From Alistipes sp. Marseille-P5061 (GTDB lineage: Bacteria > Bacteroidota > Bacteroidia > Bacteroidales > Rikenellaceae): DNA of 64,000 bases. Made by a program: the position numbers and the translations under genes. A model generated the notes under the pieces. The model was not told the DNA's origin. It saw only the letters and a program-made list of their open reading frames with translations, and made no database searches. Position 1 is the stretch's first letter, and every line of letters begins with the position of its first letter. The DNA is taken from NCBI RefSeq assembly GCF_900290115.1, contig NZ_LT985750.1, forward strand, positions 486,102 through 550,101. Direction: 5' to 3'. Shown here piece by piece: positions 57,366 to 64,000 of this stretch.

Positions 57366-57520
57366 GGTTCTACTCTTTTTTGGTTCAACAATCAGCCCTG
57401 CGCACTGGCTGTTATTTCTGTTCTCGAACGATGCAAAATTAGGTAGGGTTATGAGTGGTAAGGATGGGGACGGTACAATCTGAATATTGATATATCTTAT
57501 TGAATATCAGTAAATAAAAA

Positions 57521-57548
57521 TACCACTCAAAAATTAATTTGAGTGGTA
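57521..57548 (-). terminator. Terminator of the coiled-coil/YhcG transcription unit
   Basis: Perfect 11-bp stem TACCACTCAAA/TTTGAGTGGTA with 6-nt loop; T-rich on the minus strand after the stem, 39 nt past the stop at 57588. The remaining gap to 57365 has no gene. Confidence 0.75.
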
Positions 57549-57587
57549 AAAGTGGAACTTTCGTAAAATATCAGGATATGTCACCGA

Positions 57588-58607
57588 TTATCTGAATATA
57601 TGCTCCATTTCTTTGGCGAATTTCTGGTTGCTGTCACTCGGAAAATCGGAAACAGGCTCCTTGTACTTTGACTTGTAGTAGCTATCGTCAATATCCAGCA
57701 GTTTCAGTATTCCGTCTTTCCATTTGTCCCTGTCCTGTTTGGAGAGTTCCTCGCCCATCAAAAATATCAGATAGCATACACGGATTTTCTCTCTCGGTTT
57801 GATTTTCAGCTTGCAGTTGCAGGGTTGGAAATTCATATTGGCATAGAAATCCGGTGCGGAAATTTCCTCGAACTGTTCTCCAACACATACCTCATGAATG
57901 AGCGAAAGCAATTTCATGCTGAAATACTCTTGTTGTTCATCCGCCGTTTCCTGCTGACTGATTGGCTTGCCCGGCTCGTCCTGTCGGTTCCCGTCAGGAA
58001 TGTATTTCTTCAATACATCCAGAAAAAGGCAACTTTGGCGGTATATGTCCGCACAACGGTTCTTCATATATTGAAAAGCCTCCTTTCTTGTTGCCTTTTG
58101 CTGGTCATAGAGTTCATTCAGTTTGGCTCTTTCCTTGTCATATTCAGCCTTGCAGCGTTCATATTCTTTTTCAGCCTGTTTTTCATCTTCGGCAGTATGT
58201 TCCCTGTAGCCAATGGAATCATACCTGTTGTTGGCTTCATTCAGCGGTTTGCTTAGGCTCCTTGTTACATCCAGTTGGGCTTCAATTTCAAGGGAATACC
58301 TTTCCATATGCTGATGGCAAACACGCTCTACGGCACTGTCACTTATGGGGTGTGTTTCATAAGCCTGTATGCTCTTTTCTATTTCGGTTTTCAGGCTGTT
58401 GAGTATCAAGGTGTATTGTTCTTTTTGCCTGTCAAGCACCAGTTTAAGGATAGCAGACTCAAAAGACTTCATGTCATTGTATTCCTGACAGAAATCGGAA
58501 ATGAATTTCTGCCTGTCAAAAAAGAAAACGTAATTATCTATATAGTCCCTGTATATTCTGTTGAGTTCCCCGTATCGGGGAATCATCGTCTGTATCTTGT
58601 CTGCCAT
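57588..58607 (-). CDS. Coiled-coil protein of unknown function, 339 aa
   Basis: Starts MADKIQTMIPRYGELNRIYR at 58607, 7 nt after the YhcG-like stop. Residues ~110-200 are a charged helical region (EKQAEKEYERCKAEYDKERA). The C-terminus (ISAPDFYANMNFQPCNCKLK, then VCYLIFLMGEELSKQDRDKW) is compact. No recognized domain. Position in the element between the nuclease and the DUF3853 gene suggests an accessory of excision or maintenance. Confidence 0.6.
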   Translation of the reverse strand: MADKIQTMIPRYGELNRIYRDYIDNYVFFFDRQKFISDFCQEYNDMKSFESAILKLVLDRQKEQYTLILNSLKTEIEKSIQAYETHPISDSAVERVCHQHMERYSLEIEAQLDVTRSLSKPLNEANNRYDSIGYREHTAEDEKQAEKEYERCKAEYDKERAKLNELYDQQKATRKEAFQYMKNRCADIYRQSCLFLDVLKKYIPDGNRQDEPGKPISQQETADEQQEYFSMKLLSLIHEVCVGEQFEEISAPDFYANMNFQPCNCKLKIKPREKIRVCYLIFLMGEELSKQDRDKWKDGILKLLDIDDSYYKSKYKEPVSDFPSDSNQKFAKEMEHIFR

Positions 58608-58614
58608 AAGTGTC

Positions 58615-59910
58615 CTACTTTTGTTTGTTCTTTTCATTGTCAAGAAGCATCGTCAGTTCTTCTTCCACCTGTTCTATGCTCGGCAACGCCGATTTCAGGT
58701 TCTCCGGCACAGCCTTACTGAGCTGATAATCGCTGATGCCGATAGGCTGGTCATAGCCTGTCAGTGCATATTGTGCTACAATCTCATCCTTGCCCTTGCA
58801 TAGCAGCAGCCCGATGGTCTTGTTGTCGTTCTCTCCCCTCAGCTTGTCATCCACTACATTGATGTAGAAGTTTAACTGTCCGGCATATTCCGGTTTGAAC
58901 GGGGTCGCTTTCAGTTCCACGACCACATAGGCATGAAGTTTTATGTTATACAGGATTAAGTCGGCATAGAAATCGCTGTCGCCAATCTGGAAATGCTTCT
59001 GCCTTGCGACAAAGGCAAATCCGTTGCCCATCTCCAACAGATAACGGGTGACGTGCTTCACCAGTTGTTCCTCTATGTCCCTTTCGTCCGCACGTTCTTT
59101 GGCTCCCGCCAAATCAAAGATATACGGGTCTTTCAACAGGTAGTTGGCAAGGTCACTTTGGGGTGCAGGAAGCGTGGCGGTAAAATTATTGACCTTGCGG
59201 CTGTTAATTTGCCTTTCGTACAATTTGCTTTCAATCTGCATTTTAAGGACATTGCTGCTCCAGCCCATTTCCATGGATTGCTTCATATACCAATAATCGA
59301 TACCCAACGGGAGGGAACTGTTTAGCAGAATCACATGGCTTGCCCAATTGATTCTTGCAACAGGTGATACAAGGAACAGTTTTTCTATGTCCTCAATCGG
59401 TACTTGATAAACGGCGGCTACTGTTTGGACTACATCCTGAATTTGTGCAAGAGGTTCTTGCACAATTGCAATTTCCTTGTTGTCTGAGGATTGAATTTGC
59501 GCAAGAGGCTCTTGCGTAAATGTCATATTGTTCAGGCTTTGAAGTTCATCCGTGATTTTCTGCACACTTGGAGTAAGTAATTTCGCATCGGTTTCTATAA
59601 AACTCCGTAATGCGCCCAATGGATAGGAGCGTGCGAACTGGCACATATAAGCCAAGTTTCGTTCCGAATACCCTTTCTTTTCAGGATAGTTGAACCGTAT
59701 TGCTTGTGCCAGTCTTTTGATGACCTTGCCGCCCCAGCCTTGTCGGTTCTGGTGGTACAGGATGTAATTGCCCATCTTCCAATAGTGGAACAGCATCTGC
59801 GCATTGGCGGCACTGATGAGCCGGACTTGCGCCTGCTCTATTTCTGACCCGATGGCATTGACAAAAGCCTCGAAACTTCTTTTCTCTATGTTGTTGTCGT
59901 TGTTGCTCAT
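58615..59910 (-). CDS. YhcG-like PDDEXK nuclease (DUF1016)
   Basis: 431 aa. N-terminal DUF1016_N (YWKMGNYILYHQNRQGWGGKVIKRLAQAIRF, then YSERNLAYMCQFARSYP) and C-terminal PDDEXK domain with Asp in IGDSDFYADLILYN and ExK in VVVELKATPFKPEYAGQ. The family is linked to Holliday-junction-type or mobile-element DNA processing. The middle holds the octapeptide QEPLAQIQ twice, 18 residues apart; at DNA level each copy sits on a near-perfect palindrome. -7 element at 59932-59939. Confidence 0.88.
   Translation of the reverse strand: MSNNDNNIEKRSFEAFVNAIGSEIEQAQVRLISAANAQMLFHYWKMGNYILYHQNRQGWGGKVIKRLAQAIRFNYPEKKGYSERNLAYMCQFARSYPLGALRSFIETDAKLLTPSVQKITDELQSLNNMTFTQEPLAQIQSSDNKEIAIVQEPLAQIQDVVQTVAAVYQVPIEDIEKLFLVSPVARINWASHVILLNSSLPLGIDYWYMKQSMEMGWSSNVLKMQIESKLYERQINSRKVNNFTATLPAPQSDLANYLLKDPYIFDLAGAKERADERDIEEQLVKHVTRYLLEMGNGFAFVARQKHFQIGDSDFYADLILYNIKLHAYVVVELKATPFKPEYAGQLNFYINVVDDKLRGENDNKTIGLLLCKGKDEIVAQYALTGYDQPIGISDYQLSKAVPENLKSALPSIEQVEEELTMLLDNEKNKQK
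59445..59516. repeat. Two palindromes inside the YhcG-like gene, 54 bp apart
   Basis: GTGCAAGAGGTTCTTGCAC (59445-59463) and CGCAAGAGGCTCTTGCG (59500-59516); the second is perfect around a central G, the first around GG. They encode the duplicated QEPLAQIQ. Confidence 0.75.
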
Positions 59911-59931
59911 TGTTGTATGTTTTGAAAGTCA

Positions 59932-59939
59932 CAAAGGTA
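59932..59939 (-). promoter_or_regulatory. -7 element of the YhcG-like operon
   Basis: Minus-strand TACCTTTG, 21 nt before the ATG at 59910, inside the gap after the integrase stop. Confidence 0.5.
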
Positions 59940-59980
59940 AGCCCAATAACAGGCATTTCATGAAACTTGCTGATTGTTTT

Positions 59981-61264
59981 TTACAGTTGGTTGAATTTGT
60001 TCATTGCATTTGCCTTGATGTCATCTGCGATGTCAATATAAGGTTTCATGGCTTTATAATCGCTGTGTCCCGTCCATTTCATGACCACTTGTGCCGGGAT
60101 ACCGAGTGCCAAGGCGTTACAAATGAATGTCCTTCGTCCGGCGTGAGTGCTTAACAGTGCGTATTTGGGTGTCACTTCATCTATACGCTCATTTCCTTTA
60201 TAATATGTTTCCCTTACAGGCTCGTTGATTTCAGCAAGCTCGCCTAACTCTTTCAGATAATCATTCATTTTCTGATTGCTGATGACTGGCAGTGCCATGT
60301 TGTTCTCAAAGTGAATGTCCTTGTATTTTTCAAGTATGGCTTTGCTGTATTTGTTCAGTTCAATGTTCAGGCTGTCCGCCGTTTTGACGGTAGTAACTTC
60401 TATGTGGTCGGATTTGACATCACTTCGCTTCAAGTTACGCACATCTGAATACCTTAGACTTGTGAAACAACAGAACAGAAAAACATCCCGAACACGTTCC
60501 AAATATTGTTTGTCTTTGGGTATCTGATAGTCTTTCAGTCTATTCAATTCGTCCCATGTCAGAAAGATTACTTTCTTTGAAGTTGTTTTCAATTTCGGCT
60601 TGAATGTATCAAATGCAATGTTTTGATTATATCCTTTCTTGAAACTCCATCGCAGGAACCATTTGAGGAATCCCATCTGTTTGCTGATGGTACTGTTTCT
60701 CATGTCTTTCTTGTCACGCAAGAAGTTTACATACTCGTTTAGTCCGAACTCATCGAAATACTCAAAAGTCACATCTTCTTTGAACTCTTTCAGGTGATTT
60801 TTTACGGCTGCAAATTTTTCGTATGTGGATTCTGTCCAGTTGTTCTGATTACCACATTCCTTAACAAACTCATCAAATACCTCCCAAAAACTTATTTTAG
60901 TATCTTCTTGTTGCTCCTCGCTGCCATTTTTCATTCGCAGATTGAATGCTTCTTTCAACTGTTGGGTGGTCGGCATGGTTTCCTGTACCTCAAATTCTTT
61001 GAACACGTTTTGAATTTCAGCATAGTATCTTAGCAAATCAGCATTGATTTCAGATGCGCTTTGCTTTAATTTATTGGTACATCCGTTCTTTACACGCTGC
61101 TTGTCGGTATCCCACTTGGCTATATCAATGCGGTAGCCGGTTGTAAACTCGATGCGATGGCTTGCGTATATGACACGCATACGGATGGGTACGTTCTCCA
61201 CGATTGGAACGCCGTTCTTTTTGCGGCTTTCAGGTGCAAAAATGATGTTTCGTTTGATGTTCAT
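59981..61264 (-). CDS. intN2: Tyrosine-recombinase integrase, IntN2-like
   Basis: 427 aa. N-terminal arm-binding region (IIFAPESRKKNGVPIVENVP), core-binding domain with SAM-like helices, catalytic domain: Arg I in CFTSLRYSDVRNL, HxxR in LSTHAGRRTFIC, His/Tyr region in WTGHSDYKAMKPYIDI. ATG at 61264 is used because the longer reading starts at a non-ATG codon inside the ACACCCA repeats. It catalyses integration at tRNA-Ser and, with partners, excision. Confidence 0.93.
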   Translation of the reverse strand: MNIKRNIIFAPESRKKNGVPIVENVPIRMRVIYASHRIEFTTGYRIDIAKWDTDKQRVKNGCTNKLKQSASEINADLLRYYAEIQNVFKEFEVQETMPTTQQLKEAFNLRMKNGSEEQQEDTKISFWEVFDEFVKECGNQNNWTESTYEKFAAVKNHLKEFKEDVTFEYFDEFGLNEYVNFLRDKKDMRNSTISKQMGFLKWFLRWSFKKGYNQNIAFDTFKPKLKTTSKKVIFLTWDELNRLKDYQIPKDKQYLERVRDVFLFCCFTSLRYSDVRNLKRSDVKSDHIEVTTVKTADSLNIELNKYSKAILEKYKDIHFENNMALPVISNQKMNDYLKELGELAEINEPVRETYYKGNERIDEVTPKYALLSTHAGRRTFICNALALGIPAQVVMKWTGHSDYKAMKPYIDIADDIKANAMNKFNQL

Positions 61265-61267
61265 GAC

Positions 61268-61305
61268 TGGGTGTATTTGAAATTCTACACCCAAATATAC
61301 ACCCA
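61268..61305 (+). repeat. Right-end ACACCCA cluster (candidate arm sites) over the int promoter
   Basis: TGGGTGT (inverted, 61268-61274) and ACACCCA at 61287-61293 and 61299-61305, again 12 bp apart. Between the last two lies minus-strand TATATTTG (61299-61292), a -7 element for int, so integrase binding would cover its own promoter. Confidence 0.6.
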
Positions 61306-61423
61306 AAAATTGAAATAGCGAGCGATATTCGATAATATTTAGATTTAATTATGATTGTAATAAGCTGGTTATTAATAGATATTTGCGATTATGTGATATT
61401 TTAAGATAGTACAGGTTCGAGAG

Positions 61424-61436
61424 CCTCTCTCTCCGC
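61424..61436 (+). repeat. attR core, 13 bp
   Basis: CCTCTCTCTCCGC; similarity to the tRNA-Ser 3' part extends leftward (GGTTCGAGAG against GGTTCGAATC), as expected for an element-borne copy of the target. Confidence 0.88.
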
Positions 61437-61460
61437 CAAGGGGACTGGACAAAAGCCCCG

Positions 61461-61496
61461 AAAATCCCTGTAAGCAGCTCACTTACAGGGATTTTT
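61461..61496 (+). terminator. Displaced host terminator of tRNA-Ser
   Basis: 14-bp stem AAAATCCCTGTAAG/CTTACAGGGATTTT, 7-nt loop, then TTGTTTTT. It lies 25 nt after attR, where the tRNA-Ser 3' flank would resume after excision. Confidence 0.75.
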
Positions 61497-61671
61497 GTTT
61501 TTGCCGGGTGGACAGATGAAACACCCCGCGGCAGCCTTTCGGGTGGCAAAACGGTGCCGCCGCCGTTTCCCTGCCACCGCAGGCGGGTTCTTATTCGCTG
61601 ATTGTCTGCATTTTGCATGCCTTGATTTTGCGCGTTGCCACGTAACTTTACCACCGTAAAACACAAGAGTC

Positions 61672-62889
61672 ATGTATCCGGAAACAACATCCCTGAACAT
61701 CTCGTTCTACATCCGTCGGACGAGACCGAACAAGCACGGGGAAGTCCCCGTGTGCGTCCGCATCACGGTCAACGGCCAGTGCACCGACACCACCATCCAC
61801 AAGAGCATCCGACCCGAGTTGTGGGATGCCAAACGCAGCCGGGCCTCCTCGCGTACGGCACTGGGCAAAAACCTCAATCTCTACCTCGAAAACGTCCGGG
61901 CACGCCTCGTTTTCGTCCACCGCGAACTGGAGATGGACGAGCAGCCCTTCACCGCCCAACAGGTCCTCGACCTCTACCTCGGCCGCAAGACCTCAAACCG
62001 CCACACGCTCTTCGAGCTCTTCCGCGAACACAACGACAAATGCCACCAGCTGGTGGGCATCGATCTGGCCGAGGCGACGGCCGGGCGTTACGACACCTGT
62101 CTGAAGCACACGCTCGCCTTCATCCGCCACACCTACCGCCGCGACGACATCGAACTGGAGCGGGTCGACCGTCGCTTCATCGAGGATTTCGGGTTCTTTC
62201 TGAAGACCTCATGCGGCTGCAGCCACAACACGACGATGAAGTATCTGGGGAACTTCAAGAAGATCACCCGCATCGCGCTGGCCCGCGAGTGGATGCAGCG
62301 CGACCCCTTCGCCGGGATGCGCTTCAAGATGCAGCCCGTGCGGCGCGAGATGCCCGAGAAGGCGGAGATCGACCGCATCCTGCACAAGGAGATCACCATC
62401 CCGCGGCTGGCGCTGACGCGCGACATCTTCATCTTCTGCTGCTTCACGGGGCTGGCATTCTCGGACATCAAGCAGCTCGCACCCGAGCACATCGTCACCG
62501 ACATGCAGGGCCACCGCTGGATCCGCAAGCCGCGTCAGAAGACCGGCAACATGTGCAACATCCCGCTGCTGGAGATCCCCGAGGAGATCCTCAAACGCTA
62601 CCGCACCAATCCCGAATGCCTGGCGCACAACGTGCTGCTGCCCGTGACGAGCAACCAGAAGATGAACGTCTACCTGAAGGAGCTGGCCGACATTTGCGGC
62701 ATCCGCAAGAACCTCTCGACGCATTGTTTGCGCCACTTCTTCGCCACCTACACGCTGGCCCACGGGGTCTCGATCGAGAGCGTGGCCAAGATGCTCGGCC
62801 ACTCGAACACCAACATGACGCGTCACTACGCCAAGGTGCTCGACCAGACCATTCTGCGCGAGATGAGCAAACTGCCCAGCAACCTCTGA
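61672..62889 (+). CDS. Tyrosine recombinase of Bacteroidetes phage/transposon type
   Basis: 405 aa, host-like GC, unrelated in detail to the NBU integrase. N-terminal DUF (SLNISFYIRRTRPNKHGEVP), SAM-like core-binding domain, catalytic domain with HxxR in STHCLRHFFATYTL and GHSNTNMTRHYAKVLD for His and Tyr. The Arg I position reads CFTGLAFSDIKQL, with Ala replacing Arg, as in the IntDOT-type subgroup. A TAACTTTA (61643-61650) 22 nt upstream may be its -7 element. It could be an invertase or an old integrase. Confidence 0.9.
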   Translation: MYPETTSLNISFYIRRTRPNKHGEVPVCVRITVNGQCTDTTIHKSIRPELWDAKRSRASSRTALGKNLNLYLENVRARLVFVHRELEMDEQPFTAQQVLDLYLGRKTSNRHTLFELFREHNDKCHQLVGIDLAEATAGRYDTCLKHTLAFIRHTYRRDDIELERVDRRFIEDFGFFLKTSCGCSHNTTMKYLGNFKKITRIALAREWMQRDPFAGMRFKMQPVRREMPEKAEIDRILHKEITIPRLALTRDIFIFCCFTGLAFSDIKQLAPEHIVTDMQGHRWIRKPRQKTGNMCNIPLLEIPEEILKRYRTNPECLAHNVLLPVTSNQKMNVYLKELADICGIRKNLSTHCLRHFFATYTLAHGVSIESVAKMLGHSNTNMTRHYAKVLDQTILREMSKLPSNL

Positions 62890-62900
62890 CACCGGCCGCG

Positions 62901-63254
62901 ATGGAAGGCTTTTTCACGGGGTCGATTACGATCGACGACGAGCGGGTCGTGATCCGCCGCACGGCCGGGGGCGAAGTATGGCTCGCACAGCCGGAGATTG
63001 CCCGCCTGTTCGGAGTCTTTGAGGCGGCCGTACGGGCCAACATCCGGGCCATCTACCGCTCGGAGGCATTGCGCCGGGGGCCGACACAGCGGATCGTCCA
63101 CGGGGTGGAGTTCTACAACCTGGAGATGATTGCGGCGCTGGCCTTCCGACTGCGGAGCCTCGAGAGCGAGGCCTTCCGCCGCTGGCTGCTCCACCCCGCC
63201 GCCCCGCACCTGAGGTTGGTGGAGCTTCCCGATGAGACCGCGCCCGCCAACTGA
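62901..63254 (+). CDS. RhuM-like small protein, 117 aa
   Basis: Resembles the N-terminal part of RhuM/Fic-associated virulence proteins: IRRTAGGEVWLAQPEIARLFGV, then IYRSEALRRGPTQRIVHGVEFYNLEMIAALAFRLRSLESEAFRRW. This is a winged-helix-like DNA-binding fold in part of the family. It is much shorter than full RhuM (~330 aa). It starts 11 nt after the recombinase stop, so both are probably one operon; a regulator of the recombinase is an attractive guess. Confidence 0.55.
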   Translation: MEGFFTGSITIDDERVVIRRTAGGEVWLAQPEIARLFGVFEAAVRANIRAIYRSEALRRGPTQRIVHGVEFYNLEMIAALAFRLRSLESEAFRRWLLHPAAPHLRLVELPDETAPAN

Positions 63255-63392
63255 CCGGTCGGGGCGGGACGACCACGATGAGCCGTCCAGCCGCCGGGGC
63301 CCGCTCCCGGAAGCGGCCATCTCTTCCCTTCCATCGGCCGGCCGCCCCACCGGGCCCCGCAGCCGGTCTTGCGCACACACTAACGACGCCTC

Positions 63393-63430
63393 AACGGACG
63401 CTGTCTTTCCAACTGAAGGCGGCGTCCGTT
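63393..63430 (+). terminator. Weak hairpin after the RhuM-like gene
   Basis: AACGGACGC/GCGTCCGTT arms, 20-nt loop, no T run. Stretch 63255-63392 has no gene. Confidence 0.35.
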
Positions 63431-63464
63431 CGCATTTGCAAGGCCGTTTTGCGACCGGTTTCAA

Positions 63465-63523
63465 AATTGCCTAAACGACAAAAAATTGCCTAAACGACAA
63501 TTTTCCAATTGCCTAAATGACAA
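63465..63523 (+). repeat. Three direct repeats of AATTGCCTAAACGACAA
   Basis: 17-bp copies at 63465, 63484 and 63507 (third has T for C), spaced 19 and 23 nt start to start, in the gap before the BACON lipoprotein gene. Looks like protein-binding or recombination sites rather than CRISPR. Confidence 0.75.
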
Positions 63524-63623
63524 AAACAAATCTTTCCGACAAAATTCACCTCCCGAACCGCACAAAGACGCGGAAATTTCGATTTTTTCACCTACCTTGC
63601 ATACTCACATAAAAAAGAGCCAT

Positions 63624-64000
63624 ATGAAACAGCTTTACCTTTTGCCCCTGCTTGCCATCCTTGCCCTTACGGGCTGCAAGAAGGATGATGATGCCTCCCG
63701 TCCCGGGAACCTGACCATCGAGAAGACCGAATACACACTCGACGCCGACGAGGAGCGGACCGCAACGGTCGCGTTTACCGCCGCGGCCGACTGGACGCTT
63801 TCGGTCGTGTACGACGATGCCGAATCCTCGGCCAACTGGCTCTCCGTCACGCCCATGAGCGGCACGGCCGGCGAACAGACCGTCGAACTGTCGGCCGCCC
63901 GAATTTTCCGGGCATCGGCCCGCACGGCTTATGCCGATCTGGCCTGCGGGAAACAGAGCGTGCGGCTGACCGTCACCCAGACGGCGGCATCCGACGCTAC
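63624..64000 (+). CDS. BACON-domain lipoprotein, N-terminal part (cut by window edge)
   Basis: Lipoprotein signal MKQLYLLPLLAILALTGCKK, lipobox LTGC. Then a BACON-type Ig-like domain (FTAAADWTLSVVYDDAE, then NWLSVTPMSGTAGEQTVEL, and VTVTQTA-type strand LTVTQTAAS). BACON domains are common in Bacteroidetes surface proteins for mucin or glycan binding. A TACCTTGC at 63593-63600 is a poor -7 match. The rest of the protein is outside the window. Confidence 0.8.
   Translation, partial: MKQLYLLPLLAILALTGCKKDDDASRPGNLTIEKTEYTLDADEERTATVAFTAAADWTLSVVYDDAESSANWLSVTPMSGTAGEQTVELSAARIFRASARTAYADLACGKQSVRLTVTQTAASDA

Larger units (their letters stand above)
50217..61436. mobile_element. NBU2-like integrative mobilizable element, 11.2 kb
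   Basis: Bounded by the 13-bp direct repeat CCTCTCTCTCCGC, with an integrase at one end, relaxase, primase, RepA-like ATPase and the mef/lnu pair. Size, target (tRNA-Ser 3' end), core length and cargo all match NBU2 of Bacteroides as known from the literature. It has no transfer machinery of its own; NBUs are mobilized by coresident conjugative elements of the CTnDOT type. GC is clearly lower than in the host flanks. Confidence 0.9.

Noticed and set aside
63465..63523. Possible CRISPR array
   Set aside because: Only three 17-bp repeats, with 2-6 nt between copies and no cas genes; spacers are absent.

Overview
The window is chromosomal DNA of a high-GC member of the Bacteroidales, most likely Alistipes or a close Rikenellaceae relative (inference). 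The evidence is that the house-keeping proteins are Bacteroidetes-type, many genes are preceded by the phylum's -7 promoter element TAnnTTTG, and several families are typical of the phylum: lipoprotein FKBP isomerases, a DUF4295 ribosome-linked small protein, a DUF3127 protein and a BACON lipoprotein. No species can be fixed from the sequence alone.

Layout. 1-31,200 is core chromosome in short operons: the start of gdhA; a receiver/PEP-synthase-like fusion; a GNAT protein; gcvT; an HD phosphohydrolase; a split ThrE-type exporter with an unknown membrane protein; rny, a 6S RNA and zapA with a coiled-coil partner; rimO; ftsY; a secreted Lcl/DUF1566-like protein; a serine-protease/YbjN-like pair; rpmB-rpmG-DUF4295; cinA; pyrD; pdxB; an arginase-family gene; nhaA; two FKBP isomerases; a DUF3127 gene; a CAU tRNA; rpmE2; a coiled-coil lipoprotein; and an AraC-type regulator. 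31,452-44,870 is the classic transcription/translation cluster: tRNA-Thr, tRNA-Tyr, tRNA-Gly, tuf, tRNA-Trp, secE, nusG, rplK, rplA, rplJ, rplL, a read-through hairpin, rpoB and rpoC. 45,076-49,829 carries sdaA, tRNA-Arg, a FadL-type porin and an aminotransferase.

50,217-61,436 is an 11.2-kb integrated mobilizable element of the NBU2 type. It sits in the 3' end of tRNA-Ser(UGA), is bounded by a 13-bp direct repeat, and is clearly lower in GC than its surroundings. It carries mef(En2)-like and lnu(AN2)-like resistance genes, a decayed acetyltransferase, an NTF2-like gene, a MobV-type relaxase with a hairpin-rich candidate oriT, a toprim primase, a RepA-like ATPase, a DUF3853 helix-turn-helix protein, a coiled-coil protein, a YhcG-like PDDEXK nuclease and a tyrosine integrase. 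Its two ends carry matching pairs of an ACACCCA motif, which look like integrase arm sites.

Beyond the element, host sequence resumes with the original tRNA-Ser terminator. It then holds a second, unrelated tyrosine recombinase, a RhuM-like small protein, three direct repeats and the start of a BACON-domain lipoprotein. This suggests the tRNA-Ser locus is an insertion hot spot.

I did not find a wholly new system. The most unusual host loci are the receiver/PEP-synthase fusion lacking a swivelling His domain, the protease/YbjN-like operon, the PyrD with a class-1-like catalytic cysteine in a class-2 scaffold, the eight-copy 13-bp minisatellite after zapA, and the recombinase/RhuM/repeat/BACON cluster at the right edge.
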